Assembly (NCBI GenBank): GCA_029582155.1
Contig: CM055899.1
Span: forward strand, 54,641,853-54,705,852
Origin: Panopea generosa
Lineage: Eukaryota; Mollusca; Bivalvia; Adapedonta; Hiatellidae
Length of the DNA: 64,000 nt
Reading direction: 5' to 3'
Below, piece by piece: positions 35,229-48,119 of this stretch (the stretch's first letter is position 1; the number at the start of each line of letters is the position of its first letter). The position numbers were made by a program, and so were the translations under genes. The notes beneath the pieces were generated by a model that worked only from the letters and a program-made list of their open reading frames with translations, was not told where the DNA came from and searched no databases.

Positions 35229-35320
35229 TAGGGTCAAAATTTCAAACCTGGTTCCGGGGTTTTGCCGAACACCCCATACTTAGTTACTATATAGATATAT
35301 AGTGCTTTTATATATATACG
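35229..35320 (+). repeat. Dispersed repeat, copy 2
   Basis: GGGTCAAAATTTCAAACCTG, TTTTGCCGAACACCCCATAC and TTAGTTACTATATAGATA match the copy at 24126. Confidence 0.7.
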
Positions 35321-35949
35321 ATCTTGAAGTCTTGGGCGTCTTCCCAATTTCTATATAAAAAGCTCTGTAGACCAAAACCCCATCAATGCTAATGTGTCTT
35401 AGTATTCAAGTGCGAAATAAAGATTTCACTCGCTTAAATAAAATTCACACACGTCACTCTATTAAAGTAATGAAAATCCACGAGTCCTGTTTAGTTTATC
35501 GCTTCAAATCAATCGAATCGAGCAATTTCGATGTTAAATAAATTTATAATTAATCTAATGGATAATTTACATTTGAATCCCAAAAGCTCATACGCCAAAA
35601 GTTTTTTTGTAATATTACTACAAAAAATTAAAGACAACTATAATGTGTCTTTTATAACTTTTTCCATATTTAAATGTACCAAATAAAGCCTTTGATGGTA
35701 ATCTTAACCAAAATGACAAATATTTAGCGGGAAATGAAAAACGCCGAGATATTCCGCATACATTGATATTCATGCGGAGCATCTCTGAGTTTATGGCATT
35801 CTTGGCCTGTCGGAACTAGGCGATTGCGGTAATGGTGTAAGAGAAACAACTCAATTTCAATTTTGATATAAAACTTAATTGCGCACTTTACACATATTTC
35901 ACCTCTAGTAAGATAAATGATTAATTTTAAGGGGCTTTATTTTGCGAGG

Positions 35950-36022
35950 TCCTATATAGACCTCACAATCCATAAGGACCCCACAAGAAAGGTCGATACC
36001 CCGTAAATGCTAGTATGTCTTA

Positions 36023-36072
<50 letters not shown>
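35950..36072. repeat. Hairpin plus (TA)n
   Basis: The near-perfect palindrome GAGGTCCTATATAGACCTC at about 35956-35974 precedes CGATACCCCGTAAATGCTAG and a (TA) tract at 36023-36071. CATCAATGCTAATGTGTCTT at about 35377 resembles GTAAATGCTAGTATGTCTTA near 36003, suggesting repeated element ends. Confidence 0.6.
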
Positions 36073-39000
36073 GTATATAAAGCATATTTAACTTTATGTT
36101 GCGTGCCATAGATAACGCTGGTTTAAACTGACATCTATGTTTGACATTGATGTAAATATGTCTCAGATATACAATACTGTGTATAATTATGGCAATAATA
36201 TACAGACGTTCGTCTGCATGGGTGTGTCTTATGGCCAATATTGAATACAATGTATTTACGTCAATTGTTTGATAAAGGTGAATTTTATGATCACCACTAT
36301 AGTTTTAAATGTGATATGCTTACATGTAGTAACGAACGCAGCTATTTTTTTCCAAACAGATTTCAGTAATTGATGCTCTTGTTCAGATAAATATGTGGCT
36401 ATGTCATTTTCATTTTAATATAAGACATTAGGAAAACCTTAGTGATGTTTGGAAGTACGTTTTACGAGACCTACGATTTGTTTCATATATGTAACCATGT
36501 GTATGAGATTGTTCACCACGCTGGAGCATGTTAGAATTTCATAATTGATAAACGCCAATTAAGTACTAATCACATATAAATAGAAATGATAACTGCTATC
36601 AGTGATTTACAGTGCTTGCATTTCATTTAGTGATGACGTCATTTATTTATTGATACTGTAATATAAAGATTTCCGAAAAATGACAGTCCGTAATTAATCA
36701 GTAACTGTTCCAATTTATTTAATAGTTCCAAACATCTTTCTTACAACGGTATTCTTTTTCACATTTTCATAAAGAGATGTTACGTTGAATAGCATCAACG
36801 TTACAGTACAGGAAAACATATTTTGAATTATTCAATATGCAGGTTTTGTTTTTGTCTAAATCTATTATTTTTTTATTTTCAGCGTTAATTTAATGGCATT
36901 AGCGACTGATAATTTGCTTTCATCGGTTCATCGTTTCATCATTATAAAAGTACTATGCTACGTGTACAATGTTTCTATAAAAGAGTTCCCCATACATTTG
37001 TCGTTCTATATAACGAAAGTTTTTGAATGAAATTAAACGCAATTTCAACAGATTGATTTTTATATGGGATATTCAGTTGTGTGGGTGAAGGAATATAACA
37101 GTATGATTCTGATTAAACAACCACACATTTACAGTTTGGATCGAGCAGGACTCGAACCTACTACTTCAATGGTAAGAGGTAAGTGATCATAAAACAGTGT
37201 TAAGATCATCCGGCTAACGTTGACCTTTCAAAACTTCAACATTCTTTTAACATCTAAACTTGCACGAAATAAGTCCATACGATACTGTTATCGTGCAAAC
37301 ACAACATATTTATTAAGCACACGTCTATTTAAACTGCAACATTACTGTAAATAAATGAATATATTGCCGACATTTATGTGTTTCATTACACCTTAAAGTG
37401 TTGAACAAATTACATTTCTAGACAATTTTAGCGTGTTTTGGATACACGCTACTAACATCTGAAATTAACTATTAAATAAAACAGGGTTTCATTAAAGTGT
37501 GCTTAAATAATGTCTCAGAATGATACTGGTTACACGCTTTTGTAACTTTCGTTGAATACTCTAGTGTGTTATAATGTTTGAATTTGGTAAAATTTAGTCG
37601 TTTGTAAGTAATCATTTACAAACCTGGGACCCATTTCGCCAACGCTACCAAAATGAATTTGAAAGATTCACATGTATTAAGTCAAAGTAAAATTTGTTTA
37701 AGAGTGAAAGCTTTCAAAATAGAGGTTGATTCAAAAATGTCCTAAAGTGATCGCATTGAAAAGGACTTCGGTTCAAGAGGAGTTCTTTAAATTCTCATAA
37801 GGAACGCATATTGTTTCCTTCCTCAAGACAATCTACTGGGCTAAGTGCAAACTTACATGCTACATGTATAAAAGGAATAAAAACTTTGGTTCTAGATATC
37901 CGACCATGTTGAAATCCTTCTTTGACTAAGTCCCAGCAATTATTGCCACTTGTAATGCTTTGGGAATATCGGCATTGCTTTGACACACATTTGATTCTAC
38001 CCGTTGAATGAATGAACACATATTCACATAAGCCAATGTACGAGGTGTGTAAGAAATACGTGGACTTTTTCAATAATTCCCAAACATGCAGATTGATTTT
38101 GGTATTTTTTTATACACATGTATCGGAACAGATTCTGTGGCATTCTGAATGCAATGCAAACGAGGAGGACAGCAATATAGGTATTACGCCGATATCTCGA
38201 CAAGGCTATGAGGATTTTTTAAAGACAATGATACACCTCATGTCCCAGTCTGATATGTTCATTAACAAAACGCATGTTCGGATATATATCGATTGGCGTC
38301 GTTCGCTGTTATCATAACGACACTGTAGCATGAATTTGGAAAGATCTGAACAATCGTATCTTGGCGATGATTTTAGAAAATTAGCTATAAGGAATGCAAA
38401 TAAAACCGGTGAAATTAAACTGAGTATTGTATGTATTTAGCAATACAACTTTCATAATGACTTTTTCGATTTATACCCTATGTTGGTAATTTGGCGTTCG
38501 AAGACACTTCAACGGTCAAAACAAAATAGTAAACAAATGGTGAAAATCGCTATTTTTTGTTGACTCTGAACGTTTAAGAAACGACTAGAACGATTGAAAT
38601 TCTTACTTGATATGAAAGGCCACGTATTTTATAGTTTCGTGTTGATCAAACAAATGTATAATGTTTAATGTTTGTACAGACAATACTTTAAAGCACGTGT
38701 CACATGAGATATGATATACGATATATCAATATGAACGATTTACCAATCTTTTTAAACTTTATAAATGTTTCTTTTGATATCATCCTTATATAAGATACCG
38801 AGCACCATAAGTCTTTTTACTCAAAATAATGTATTCATTTTTTCAGAAAGTATCTCGGTGCCAAATATATTTCCAACAAATCATTTAAATAGGTATATTT
38901 ATATATATATACACACAATATAACTTCTAAGATCATCACTGACGCTAATACTGCTTTAATATATAAAATATCTGAAATTTATATGATATATATATTTAAT

Positions 39001-41070
39001 ATATATATATATATAAATCTATATAATATTGTAGTCATTAATGTCTTTTTTTTTAGCAATATATGTACAAATAACCTTGACCTTAAATGACATAATATTG
39101 ATATATTGTCTATACGATCATGTAATAATCGGAATAATATAAGTTGTTCATGTATCAAACAAAGTACAAATTAAAAGCAAAACAAAATCAAAGATACAAA
39201 CTCACTGAATCAAACATTTTTTACTTCAATACCCGAGTCAGAATCATTGATGTTCTTCGATAAAACATCTGGAATCCATCTAACAATGTTAACTGTTTAT
39301 TCCTGTGTGATGCATAATCATCTTGAGAAGCGACAAAAAAATGTTCCTGACTCCCGAGTAGTTTTGGCTATCATTCATTTGCATTAGTAGTTTCCCTTTG
39401 TAAGTCGAGAAAGACATCATATAATTGTTATTGCCGATCGGCGACATTGGCAGCGAAAGAGTTAATGTTGATTATAAACATTAACATCGACTGTTTTCAG
39501 ATTTAACGACATTGATGTTGCTATATATTGTAGTCATCGCATATGCTGGAAAACAGTTGAAGACAAATTTGTAAAAGTCAAAATATTATTTTCAGTTAAG
39601 TATTCATTATAAACTTAAACATTGACTTTATCTAATGTTTACCAAATTAACGAGTGTATTCAGTAATATTACAAATTCGAAACATATTTGAACATGATTA
39701 TTCGTATATTTTTCATATAATGTTTTACTTAATTATTTTACATCGATTTCCCCATTATATACCAGGAAGTTTATGAGCGAAGTAGTTTTCATTATACAGC
39801 GATTATACCACCAATGGTCGGATTTTATCTAAATATATATACGTATCCTTAAATAACTAAATCCTCCCGCTTTCCCCGTTTTTAATAAAAAATTGGATGC
39901 TAATCTAGCAATTAATTTATAATGGCCTAAAGCAAACACATATAAGAAAACTTAATGTCCAACAGGTTTATATGGAAATGAGAGAACACAGCCATGTATG
40001 TCATAAAACATAATATATATAAAAAGAAGAGCTACGCAAGCATGCAGAAAATGTGACCACAGGTGTGGTCGACTTCTTCGGCCCGTAAAAAACCGACTGC
40101 CGAGATGTTTTAAATGTTGTACATGTATAATATTATGTTTGTTGATCTGGTGCGCTGTCATCGGTTATTAACCTGCTGTGAACACAGATAGCACGAGAAA
40201 ATACACAAAGAAAATTTAAATCTGAGCATTACAAAGAATAAGTCAAAATACATGACTATTTTCCCCCAAGGATGGACGGATAATTAGCTGAAAATAGATG
40301 CATATGTACGTAGATTGGACTAATGACGTTGGAATAAAAAAACTAATTTACGAAGCCAGAGAGAAATTATCGTAATTCAAGGAACAGAAATGATGATGAT
40401 AACAGCATATTTATGTGTCCATGCCAGCAGCACTGAGAGATGTGATAATAATGCATATTACATTACACTGTCTTATACTTAACCTAAATGAGGAAGGGTA
40501 CATCAACCAAGAATAATGATACGTGTATCGCAAAATAAGAAGATAAGCATTATTGATTTGGTTTTATAGTTAATATTTGTTTGAATCAGTCTGATGTATA
40601 TTTTATATAGTTTGACCTGACGCAAAAGCGACTATCGCCCCGTCCACAACATTATATGCTGTAGTTACTGCTTAAACATTGTTAGCTTGTCTAAGGAAAA
40701 TGGTGGAGCAACCAATATCGATCACCAATTGGAATAATGACTTGTTTGACTGAAAGTCCGCTTCTGGTCAGTTAATTGACACAACGTTAACTACAGTGCA
40801 GCCATACTGAAAAGGTGTGACAACATGCGTCATCGCCTAGCAACGGTCAATTGAATAAGCAATTTTTTAGGTTAACGACTTCAATATCAAATTCAATTTC
40901 GATACAGCATATGGTGTCTAATTATATAATATAATTGTATATATGTGTATGTAAGTATGGCAGAAAGAATATAAAAAAAATGATAAGGCATGATATATCG
41001 TAAAAGAATGTTTAGCCTATTTTAAAAGTTTGAAAATCCTGATCAATTCTTTAAAACTATACAATTCTGG
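36073..41070. other. 5-kb AT-rich stretch, no convincing gene
   Basis: No exon with a recognised domain. A 101-codon frame at 38012-38317 (plus) and a 92-codon frame at 37795-38073 (minus) overlap and have no family character. A tRNA-like SINE fragment lies at 37135. Short TA tracts occur near 38895 and 38980-39015. GACCACAGGTGTGGTC at about 40056 is a short inverted repeat. Confidence 0.5.
37135..37225 (-). repeat. Degenerate tRNA-derived sequence
   Basis: On the minus strand it shows AGTAGGTTCGAGTCCTGC (B box) with TTAGCCGGATGATCTTA upstream as the possible A-box region. Stem pairing is poor, so it is a SINE head or tRNA relic. Confidence 0.45.
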
Positions 41071-41074
41071 TTCT

Positions 41075-41205
41075 AGGTCTTTCTTGGGTTAAGCATACGC
41101 TGAAATTTATGTGTCTTGCTCAGTGACATTGACATGGTTGAACCTCCACACCCGTGTCCAATGCTCTACCACTGGACCAAGCACTCCGCATATCATATAT
41201 ACATG
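41075..41205 (-). repeat. tRNA-derived SINE, minus strand
   Basis: On the minus strand it reads TTGGTCCAGTGGTAGAGCAT, then a GGAGGTTCAACC B-box-like word, then TGAGCAAGACAC. This is the same head and body order as the SINEs at 4735 and 25690. Confidence 0.65.
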
Positions 41206-41261
41206 TATTTTGTCAGCATCAGGACCAATACGATAATATTATTAAGAGCATAATTATGAAC

Positions 41262-41575
41262 AGTATATACCATAGCGGTGATGTAGTGGTAGAGCGTCCA
41301 CGCTGCATGTGAAAGGTTGTGGATTTGATTTCCAACCGAGTAACTCAAAAGACTTAAACAACTAAAAGCGTCCGTGCTTTGTGCTCAGTATTTAGAAGAT
41401 AATTTTAAGTCAGGTTGGCCCGGTGCTGTATAATATGACAGGCTGGAGTATCATACCATGTGTGTGTGACATTGTTTTTCACTGTGACAGTGCTTAGAAT
41501 ATCGTTGCAAGTAGATATCGTCTTGATATGACTTAGACATTGTTGAATGCGACGCTTAACACTATACAACGAACA
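41262..41575 (+). repeat. tRNA-derived SINE, near full length
   Basis: The head is GATGTAGTGGTAGAGCGTCC with a B-box-like TTGTGGATTTGATTTCC. The body has GGCCCGGTGCTGTATAATAT, GGAGTATCATACCATGTGTG, GATATGACTTAGACATTGTT and AACACTATACAACGAACAAA. It shares its body with the SINE at 6283 and is more complete. Confidence 0.75.
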
Positions 41576-41986
41576 AAAAGTACATTTGATAAACAGATTC
41601 AATATGAACCGATTTATGGAATTATTCAAGTCTCTAGATTATATTTATATAAACACACTCTTTGTTTCCGAACATTAAATTTATTTTATACTTCACTGAT
41701 GATAGCGGCATACGACATTTAATTATCTCAGACGGAAATTACAGACAACTCCTTACTGTACTCAATCTTACGAGACTTATAGTAATCCAATAAACCGTAC
41801 GACCAATCGTTTTCTCCGAACTGATTAATTTGCAATACTATTAAAACTTGACAAATGGTTGTGTTCTGAGACAAAAAAACAACGCTTTTGCTAAGAATAG
41901 TTTGTAATTTATCATACTATAAAACAGAATGTGATGTTAGTCGTCTGAATCAAATATTAAAGCCTGCTCGTACTTTCAAGCGACGC

Positions 41987-42950
41987 ATTATAATACAGAC
42001 GAGTGTTACTAAAATGAACGTCATTATTATACAGACGAGTATTACTAAAATGAACGTCATTATTATACAGACGAGTGTTACTAAAATGAACGTCATTTTA
42101 CTACAGGCGAGTGTTACTAAAATGAACGTCATTATAATACAGACGAATATTACTAAAATGAACGTCATTATAATACATACGAGTGTTACTAAAAATGAAC
42201 GTCATTATACTACAGGCGAGCGTTACTAAAATGAACGTCATTATACTACAGACGAATGTTACTAAAATGAACGTCATTATAATACATACGAGTGTTACTA
42301 AAATGAACGTCATTATAATACAGACGAGTATTACTAAAATGAACGTCATTATACTACAGGCGAGCAATACTAAAATGAACGTCATTTTAATACATACGAG
42401 TGTTACTAAAATGAACGTCATTATAATACAGACGAGTATTACTAAAATGAACGTCATTATACTACAGGCGAGCGTTACTAAAATGAACGTCATTATAATA
42501 CAGACGAGTGTTACTAAAATGAACGTCATTATACTACAGACGAATGTTACTAAAATGAACGTCATTATACTACAGGCGAGCGTTACTAAAATGAACGTCA
42601 TTATAATACAGACGAGTGTTACTAAAATGAACGTCATTATACTACAGACGAGTATTACTAAAATGAACGTCATTATACTACAGGCGAGCGTTACTAAAAT
42701 GAACGTCATTATAATACATACGAGTGTTACTAAAATGAACGTCATTATACTACAGGCGAGCGTTACCAAAATGAACGTCATTATACTACAGGCGAGCGTT
42801 ACTAAAATGAACGTCATTATAATACAGACGAGTATTACTAAAATGAACGTCATTATACTACAGGCAAGCGTTACTAAAATAAACGTCATTATAATACAGA
42901 CGAGTGTTACTAAAATGAACGTCATTATAATACAGACGAGTGTTACTATG
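41987..42950 (+). repeat. 36-bp minisatellite, about 27 units
   Basis: AAAATGAACGTCATTATA recurs every 36 bp (42011, 42047 and on), alternating with ATACAGACGAGTGTTACT or CTACAGGCGAGCGTTACT. One unit near 42191 has an extra A. It is the most uniform array in the window. Since 36 is 12 codons and neither strand's repeat frame has a stop, it gives a 303-residue plus frame (KMNVIIIQTSVT period) and a 302-residue minus frame (MTFILVTLVCII period). Neither is taken as a gene. Confidence 0.97.
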
Positions 42951-44195
42951 GTAAATAAAAAAAGCCAATTTATGCATGTTTTATTAAAAATAGAAATAAT
43001 TGCAGTCACTAATGTATATAAAATGTCATTTTATAGACATGGTTTACCGGAATATACTAATAGCATTAGTTTCTATCTATATAATTATATATAATTTAAC
43101 GTAAGTTATTACCAAAATTGTCGTATCTCCCTTTGATTTAAACAAGTTTCAATATGCCATCAAATATCAAGAGCACATCCGCTTGTTATGATTACATTTT
43201 AGCAATCAAAGACACTTTTGCAGCATATAAAACTAAATGCGCCAACAACTAGTTCCAATCATAACATAGTTGGGGTTTACATTTTTCAATACCAGTGATA
43301 CACAGAGAGGTAATAAGAGTGATACACGTGATCTGGGAGTATTGTGAGATAATTACTTTTCAATTAATGGAAGTGTAACTAAATAACCCTTGTGGCGCCT
43401 AAACCAGTAAGTACAGCGAAGTGCCTCTTGTTAACCGATGGTGCTTCAGCTTACTTTCTCTTGCCAGATCTGAAACGGAAGCAGATGAAAAACGATTGAG
43501 AAACTCAAAAGTTTAATTTAAACCTTTTACTGAATTTCTATACATATACATGTACATGTTAACCCCACAATCCCTCTCTAAAATGTATGAAAACAAATTA
43601 TTGATAAGCGGGAACGATATATAGCAAAGGAAAACCATACGGAAACAAGTTGTTTATAAAAGAGGTGACAAATAGATTTAATGAATGTATATGTTTGAGT
43701 TTGTACGAAATAGGCTTGTTTATTGATGTAAAGATGCACAATTTGAGTGAAACAACATATTTGATTTTAAAAAAAAAACAAAACAACCGCGCACAGGGTA
43801 CTGAATACACTGTTGATACCAAATCCCGACCAGGTTCCGACTGACATGGCCAAATTCTGGATGCAGGGAAAAGGCAAACGTGGTGTGCTTAATAGTAATT
43901 TTGTTGTTTAAATGTACTAATCTCAATCATTATGCATTTTCGATTTGCATATTTAAAAAAAATGTCTTGAAACTTACCTTGAAACTTACCTTACATATTT
44001 TCTAACGTACTTAAAGTTATGTTATTTACTACTTTGATCATAGTTATTTTAAAATAATTTGTGAATATATAATTTAAACAAAAAAGCATCAATTAAAAAC
44101 ATGCGTGTTCATAGATATGTCTGATTCTTGCAACGTGCTGAAAATACGTTTTTCAGTCGTGTTTTTAAAGAAAATATATTATCCGTTTCGCAGCA
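42951..44195. other. Gene-free spacer
   Basis: No recognised gene; AACTTACCTTGAAACTTACC at about 43970 is a small direct repeat. Confidence 0.5.
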
Positions 44196-44199
44196 TGCT

Positions 44200-45420
44200 G
44201 ATAGATATGTTGATAGGCGTGCATTTATGCTTGTAGATATGTTGGTAGACGTGCAGGCATGTTGATAGACGAGCATACATGCAGATAATCTTGTTGATAA
44301 ACGTGCAGGCATACTGATATACATGTTGATACATGTGCGAGTATATGTTAAAATACGTTTCGCAACATGCTGATAGATATGTAGATAGACGTGCATGTAT
44401 GCTGGTTGATAAGTTAATAAACATACAGGCATGCTGGTAGATATGTTGATAGACGCACAGGCATGCTGATAGATATTTTGATAGACGTGCAAGTATATGT
44501 TGAAATACGTTTCGCAGCATGCTGATAGTTATGTTTAAAGACGTGCATTCATGCTGGTAGATATGTTGATAGACGTGCAGGCTTGCTGATAGATATGTTG
44601 AGAGACGTGCAGGTATGCTGGTAAATATGTTGATAGACGCGCAGGCATGCTGATAGACATGTTGATAGACGTGCATGCATGCTGGTAAATATGTAGATAG
44701 ACGTGCATGCATGTTGGTAGATATGTTGATAGATCTGCATGTATACTGGAAAATATGTAGATAGACGTGCAGGCATGCTGACAGACATGTTGATAGACGT
44801 GCAGGTATACTGGTAGATATGTTGATGTACGTGCAGACATGCTAGAAGATTTGTTGATAGACGTGCAGGCATGCTGGTAGATATGTTGATATACGAGCAG
44901 ACATGCTGGTAGATGTGCTGATAGTCGTATAGGCATGCTGATAGATATGTTGATAGACCAGTAGAGACATGTTGATAGACGTGCAGGTATGTTGATAGAT
45001 TACAAGTATGTTACTAGACATGCAGGCATGTTGATAGTCGTGTAGGTATGTTCATATATATTTGATAGACGTGTAAGGGCATGTTGATAGACGTGCAGGG
45101 GCATGTTGACAGACAAGCAGGTATGTTGATTGATTACTAGTAGGTTGGTAGATATGCAGGTATGTTGATAATCGTGCAGGTATGTTGATAGATATGTGAC
45201 GGACGTGTATCGGCAAGTTGATAGACGTGTAGGTATGTTAAATGATATGTTGATAGACGTGTATACATGTTGATAGACATGTAGCTATGTTACAAGACCT
45301 GCAGGCATATTGATATATGTGTTGGCGTGTTAATAGGCATGTGGGTAGATAACCTGAGGTGTATATATGTTAACATGTAGATTGATTGGTAAGCATGCAG
45401 TATTAAGTGAACATGTATGT
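44200..45420 (+). repeat. 32-bp minisatellite, about 36 units
   Basis: GCAGGCATGCTGGTAGATAT then GTTGATAGACGT repeats at 32-bp spacing (for example 44769 and 44801). The 44530-44950 part is regular; the right part beyond 44960 is diverged with indels. The minus-strand frames (STYLPACLHVYQH and similar) are repeat artefacts. Confidence 0.93.
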
Positions 45421-46430
45421 TAATAAGTAGCCATGTGGGTATGTTGCCAAACTATAATATTTCCTTCAATTGGTGACATAGGACGATTGCAACGTATCAG
45501 TTATTAGCTGAGATACGAGTGCTCCAGTACTGGTTACCTTCCAGGACCCCCAAGAAAGAATTATTTTACGGATCGTCTGTTAGCCCTCTAAATATTCATA
45601 AATGTATACTTATTGTTTAAATGTATTAATGTTTGATAAAAATTGTAATCATTTTGTCGCTTGTAACAATTAGTGTCATGGTGTTACGTGTATGGTTTAT
45701 ACTTTCCAATATTGATTTTTTAAATGGAGTTAAAGCCATTTTCAGCATATTTCAGGCTACACACGAGAATAACATATCAAGTTTTATTGGTGGAGGAAGA
45801 CCTCCGAATGAATCTGAGTAGAACTACCGTCATTTTGCAAAGAACTGGTAAACTTTCTTACATAAAGTTTTTGGAGCGAGTGGGATCAAATCTACGACCC
45901 TAGCGATCAGAGATGAGTGATCTTGAGATGCTACCTTAGACTGCTCGGCCACGAGTACATTTGTAATATTGAAATAATTGTTTAACATTATCTGTTTGTC
46001 GATTGTGAAATTAAGCATTAAATAAATAAAGGTAGAAAGTAGGGTCAACGCTTATGATGAAGAAGCGCCGAGAGAATTTCAGAACCAAAGGTGTTTCATT
46101 AATGAAATTGCGAACAATAATGATCATATTAATAAAATCGGTAAATAAATAAAAAACCTTTGTATACATATTCTAAAACTGTAAATATCATTTGCAATAG
46201 GCTGATCATGTTGCTCTCATACAGTGTATCTTTATCACAATAAAACAAAAGTAAAACATAATCTGACTACAAGTACTTAATTTAAAGTGATTACAATTAA
46301 AAGAAAGTCATCGCCACACATAAACTTCTGTTGTCAAATCAGTGAGATGTCTTTCGGATCTGAAAAAAAAACAAGCCAATACTAGTATTTAATTAAACTA
46401 TACACAAAAAGATTGAACTAGGTACATCTG
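45421..46430. other. Gene-free spacer containing a tRNA-like relic
   Basis: No gene recognised. A 62-codon frame at 45633-45821 starts with a hydrophobic stretch but has no upstream or downstream support. Confidence 0.45.
45870..45960 (-). repeat. tRNA-Leu/Ser-like SINE head or tRNA relic
   Basis: The minus strand has GTGGCCGAGCAGTCTAAGGT (class II A-box region) and GATTTGATCCC (B box) about 40 bases on. The long spacing fits a tRNA with a variable arm, but the acceptor stem is not intact. Confidence 0.5.
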
Positions 46431-46434
46431 ACAA

Positions 46435-47985
46435 ACATATATTATAGTTTGTATGTATGTAAGGCATACATGAATTATAGTGTGTACAGGTATATCCTGC
46501 ATATATGTATTATAGTGTGTACAGGTATATCAAGCATACATATATTATAGTGTATATAGGTATATCAGACATCCATGTATTATAGTGTGTACATGTATAT
46601 CAGGCATATATGTATTATAGTGTATATAGGTACATCTGATATACATATATTATAGTTTGAACATGTTTATCAGACATACATGTATTATAGTGTGTACAGG
46701 TATATCAGGCATACATGTATTATAGTGTATACAGGTATATCAGGCATACATGTATTATAGTGTGTACAGGTATATCAGGCATACATATATTATAGTGTAT
46801 ATAGGTATATCACGCATACATGTATTATAGTGAGTACATGTATATCAGGCATACATGTATTATAGTGTATATGTGTATATCAGGCATACATGTATTATAG
46901 TGTGTACAGGTATATCAGGCATACATGTATTATAGTGTATATATGTACATCAGACATCCATGTATTATAGTGTGTACAGGTATATCAGGCATATATGTAT
47001 TACAGTGTGTACAGGTATACCAGGCATACATGTATTATAGTGTATATAGGTATATCAGGCATACATGTATTATAGTGTATATAGGTATATCAAGCATACA
47101 AATCTATTATAGTGCATATAGGTATATTAGGTATACATGTATTATAGTGTATACAGGTATATCAGGCATCAATGAATTATAGTTTAAATAGGTATATCAG
47201 GCATACATGTATTATAGTGTGTACAGGTATATCAGGCATACATGTATTATAGTGTATATAGGTATATCAGGCATACATGTATTATAGTGTGTACAGGTAT
47301 ATCAGGCATACATGTATTATAGTGTATATAGGTATATCAGGCATACCAATCTATTATAATGCATATAGGTATATCAGGCATACATGTATTATAGTGTATA
47401 CAGGTATATCAGGCACACATGTATTAAAGTGTGTACAGGTATATCAGGCATACATGTATTATAATGTGTACAGGTATATCAGGCATACATGAAATATAGT
47501 GTGTACAGGTACATGTATATCAGGCATACATGTATTAAAGTGCGTACAGGTATATCAGGCATACATGTATTATAATGTGTACAGGTATATCAGGCATACA
47601 TGAAATATAGTGTGTACAGGTACATGTATATCAGGCATACATGTATTAAAGTGCGTACAGGTATATCAGGCATACATGAATTATAGTGTGTACAGGTATA
47701 TCAGGCATACATGTATCATAGTGTGTACAGGTATATCATGCATACACGTATCATAGTGTGTACAGGTATATCAGGCACACATGAATTATAGTGTGTACAG
47801 GTATATCAGGCATACATGTATTATAGTGTGTACAGGTATATAAAGCATACATGTATTATAGTGTGTACAGGTATATCAGGCATATATGTATTATAGTGTG
47901 TACAGGTTTATCAGGCATACATGTATTACAGTGTGTACAGGTATATCAGGCATACATTATTATAGTGGGTACATGTATATCAGAC
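46435..47985 (+). repeat. 35-bp minisatellite, about 44 units
   Basis: TATATCAGGCATACATGTAT then TATAGTGTGTACAGG repeats at 35-bp spacing. GTGTGTACAGG and GTGTATATAGG variants alternate loosely. A roughly 105-bp block with GTACATGTATATCAGG is duplicated at about 47510 and 47620. Short frames with a YRYIRHTCIIVYTGIS period are artefacts. Confidence 0.95.
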
Positions 47986-48055
47986 TCAAACTCGAAACCA
48001 CTGGCTTGATAGTCAGACGTGTAACCGACTGAGCTAAACGAGCCCGTCCTATGAG
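47985..48055 (-). repeat. tRNA-like sequence at the array edge
   Basis: The minus strand has GGGCTCGTTTAGCTCAGTCG (good A-box region) and GGTTTCGAGTTTGAGTC (B-box-like). The 35-bp array starts directly beside it. Confidence 0.55.
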
Positions 48056-48119
48056 TAGGAAGAAATCTGAGAAGAACTAATAGGAAAAGTTTTAGAAAAT
48101 GTCATGAGCTAAAATCTCC

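Noticed and set aside
37795-38317. Overlapping 92- and 101-codon frames as genes
   Set aside because: Opposite strands overlap, with no domain, no splice support and ordinary AT-rich composition.
42101-43009. 302-codon hydrophobic minus-strand frame as a membrane protein
   Set aside because: Every 12 residues repeat exactly with the 36-bp DNA unit, and the opposite strand is equally open.
44109-44936. Minus-strand frames rich in YQHIYQHACTS as a secreted repeat protein
   Set aside because: They derive from the 32-bp array read through successive phases.
47985-48055. Functional tRNA gene on the minus strand
   Set aside because: The A-box region is good but the B box and acceptor stem are imperfect; more likely a SINE head.
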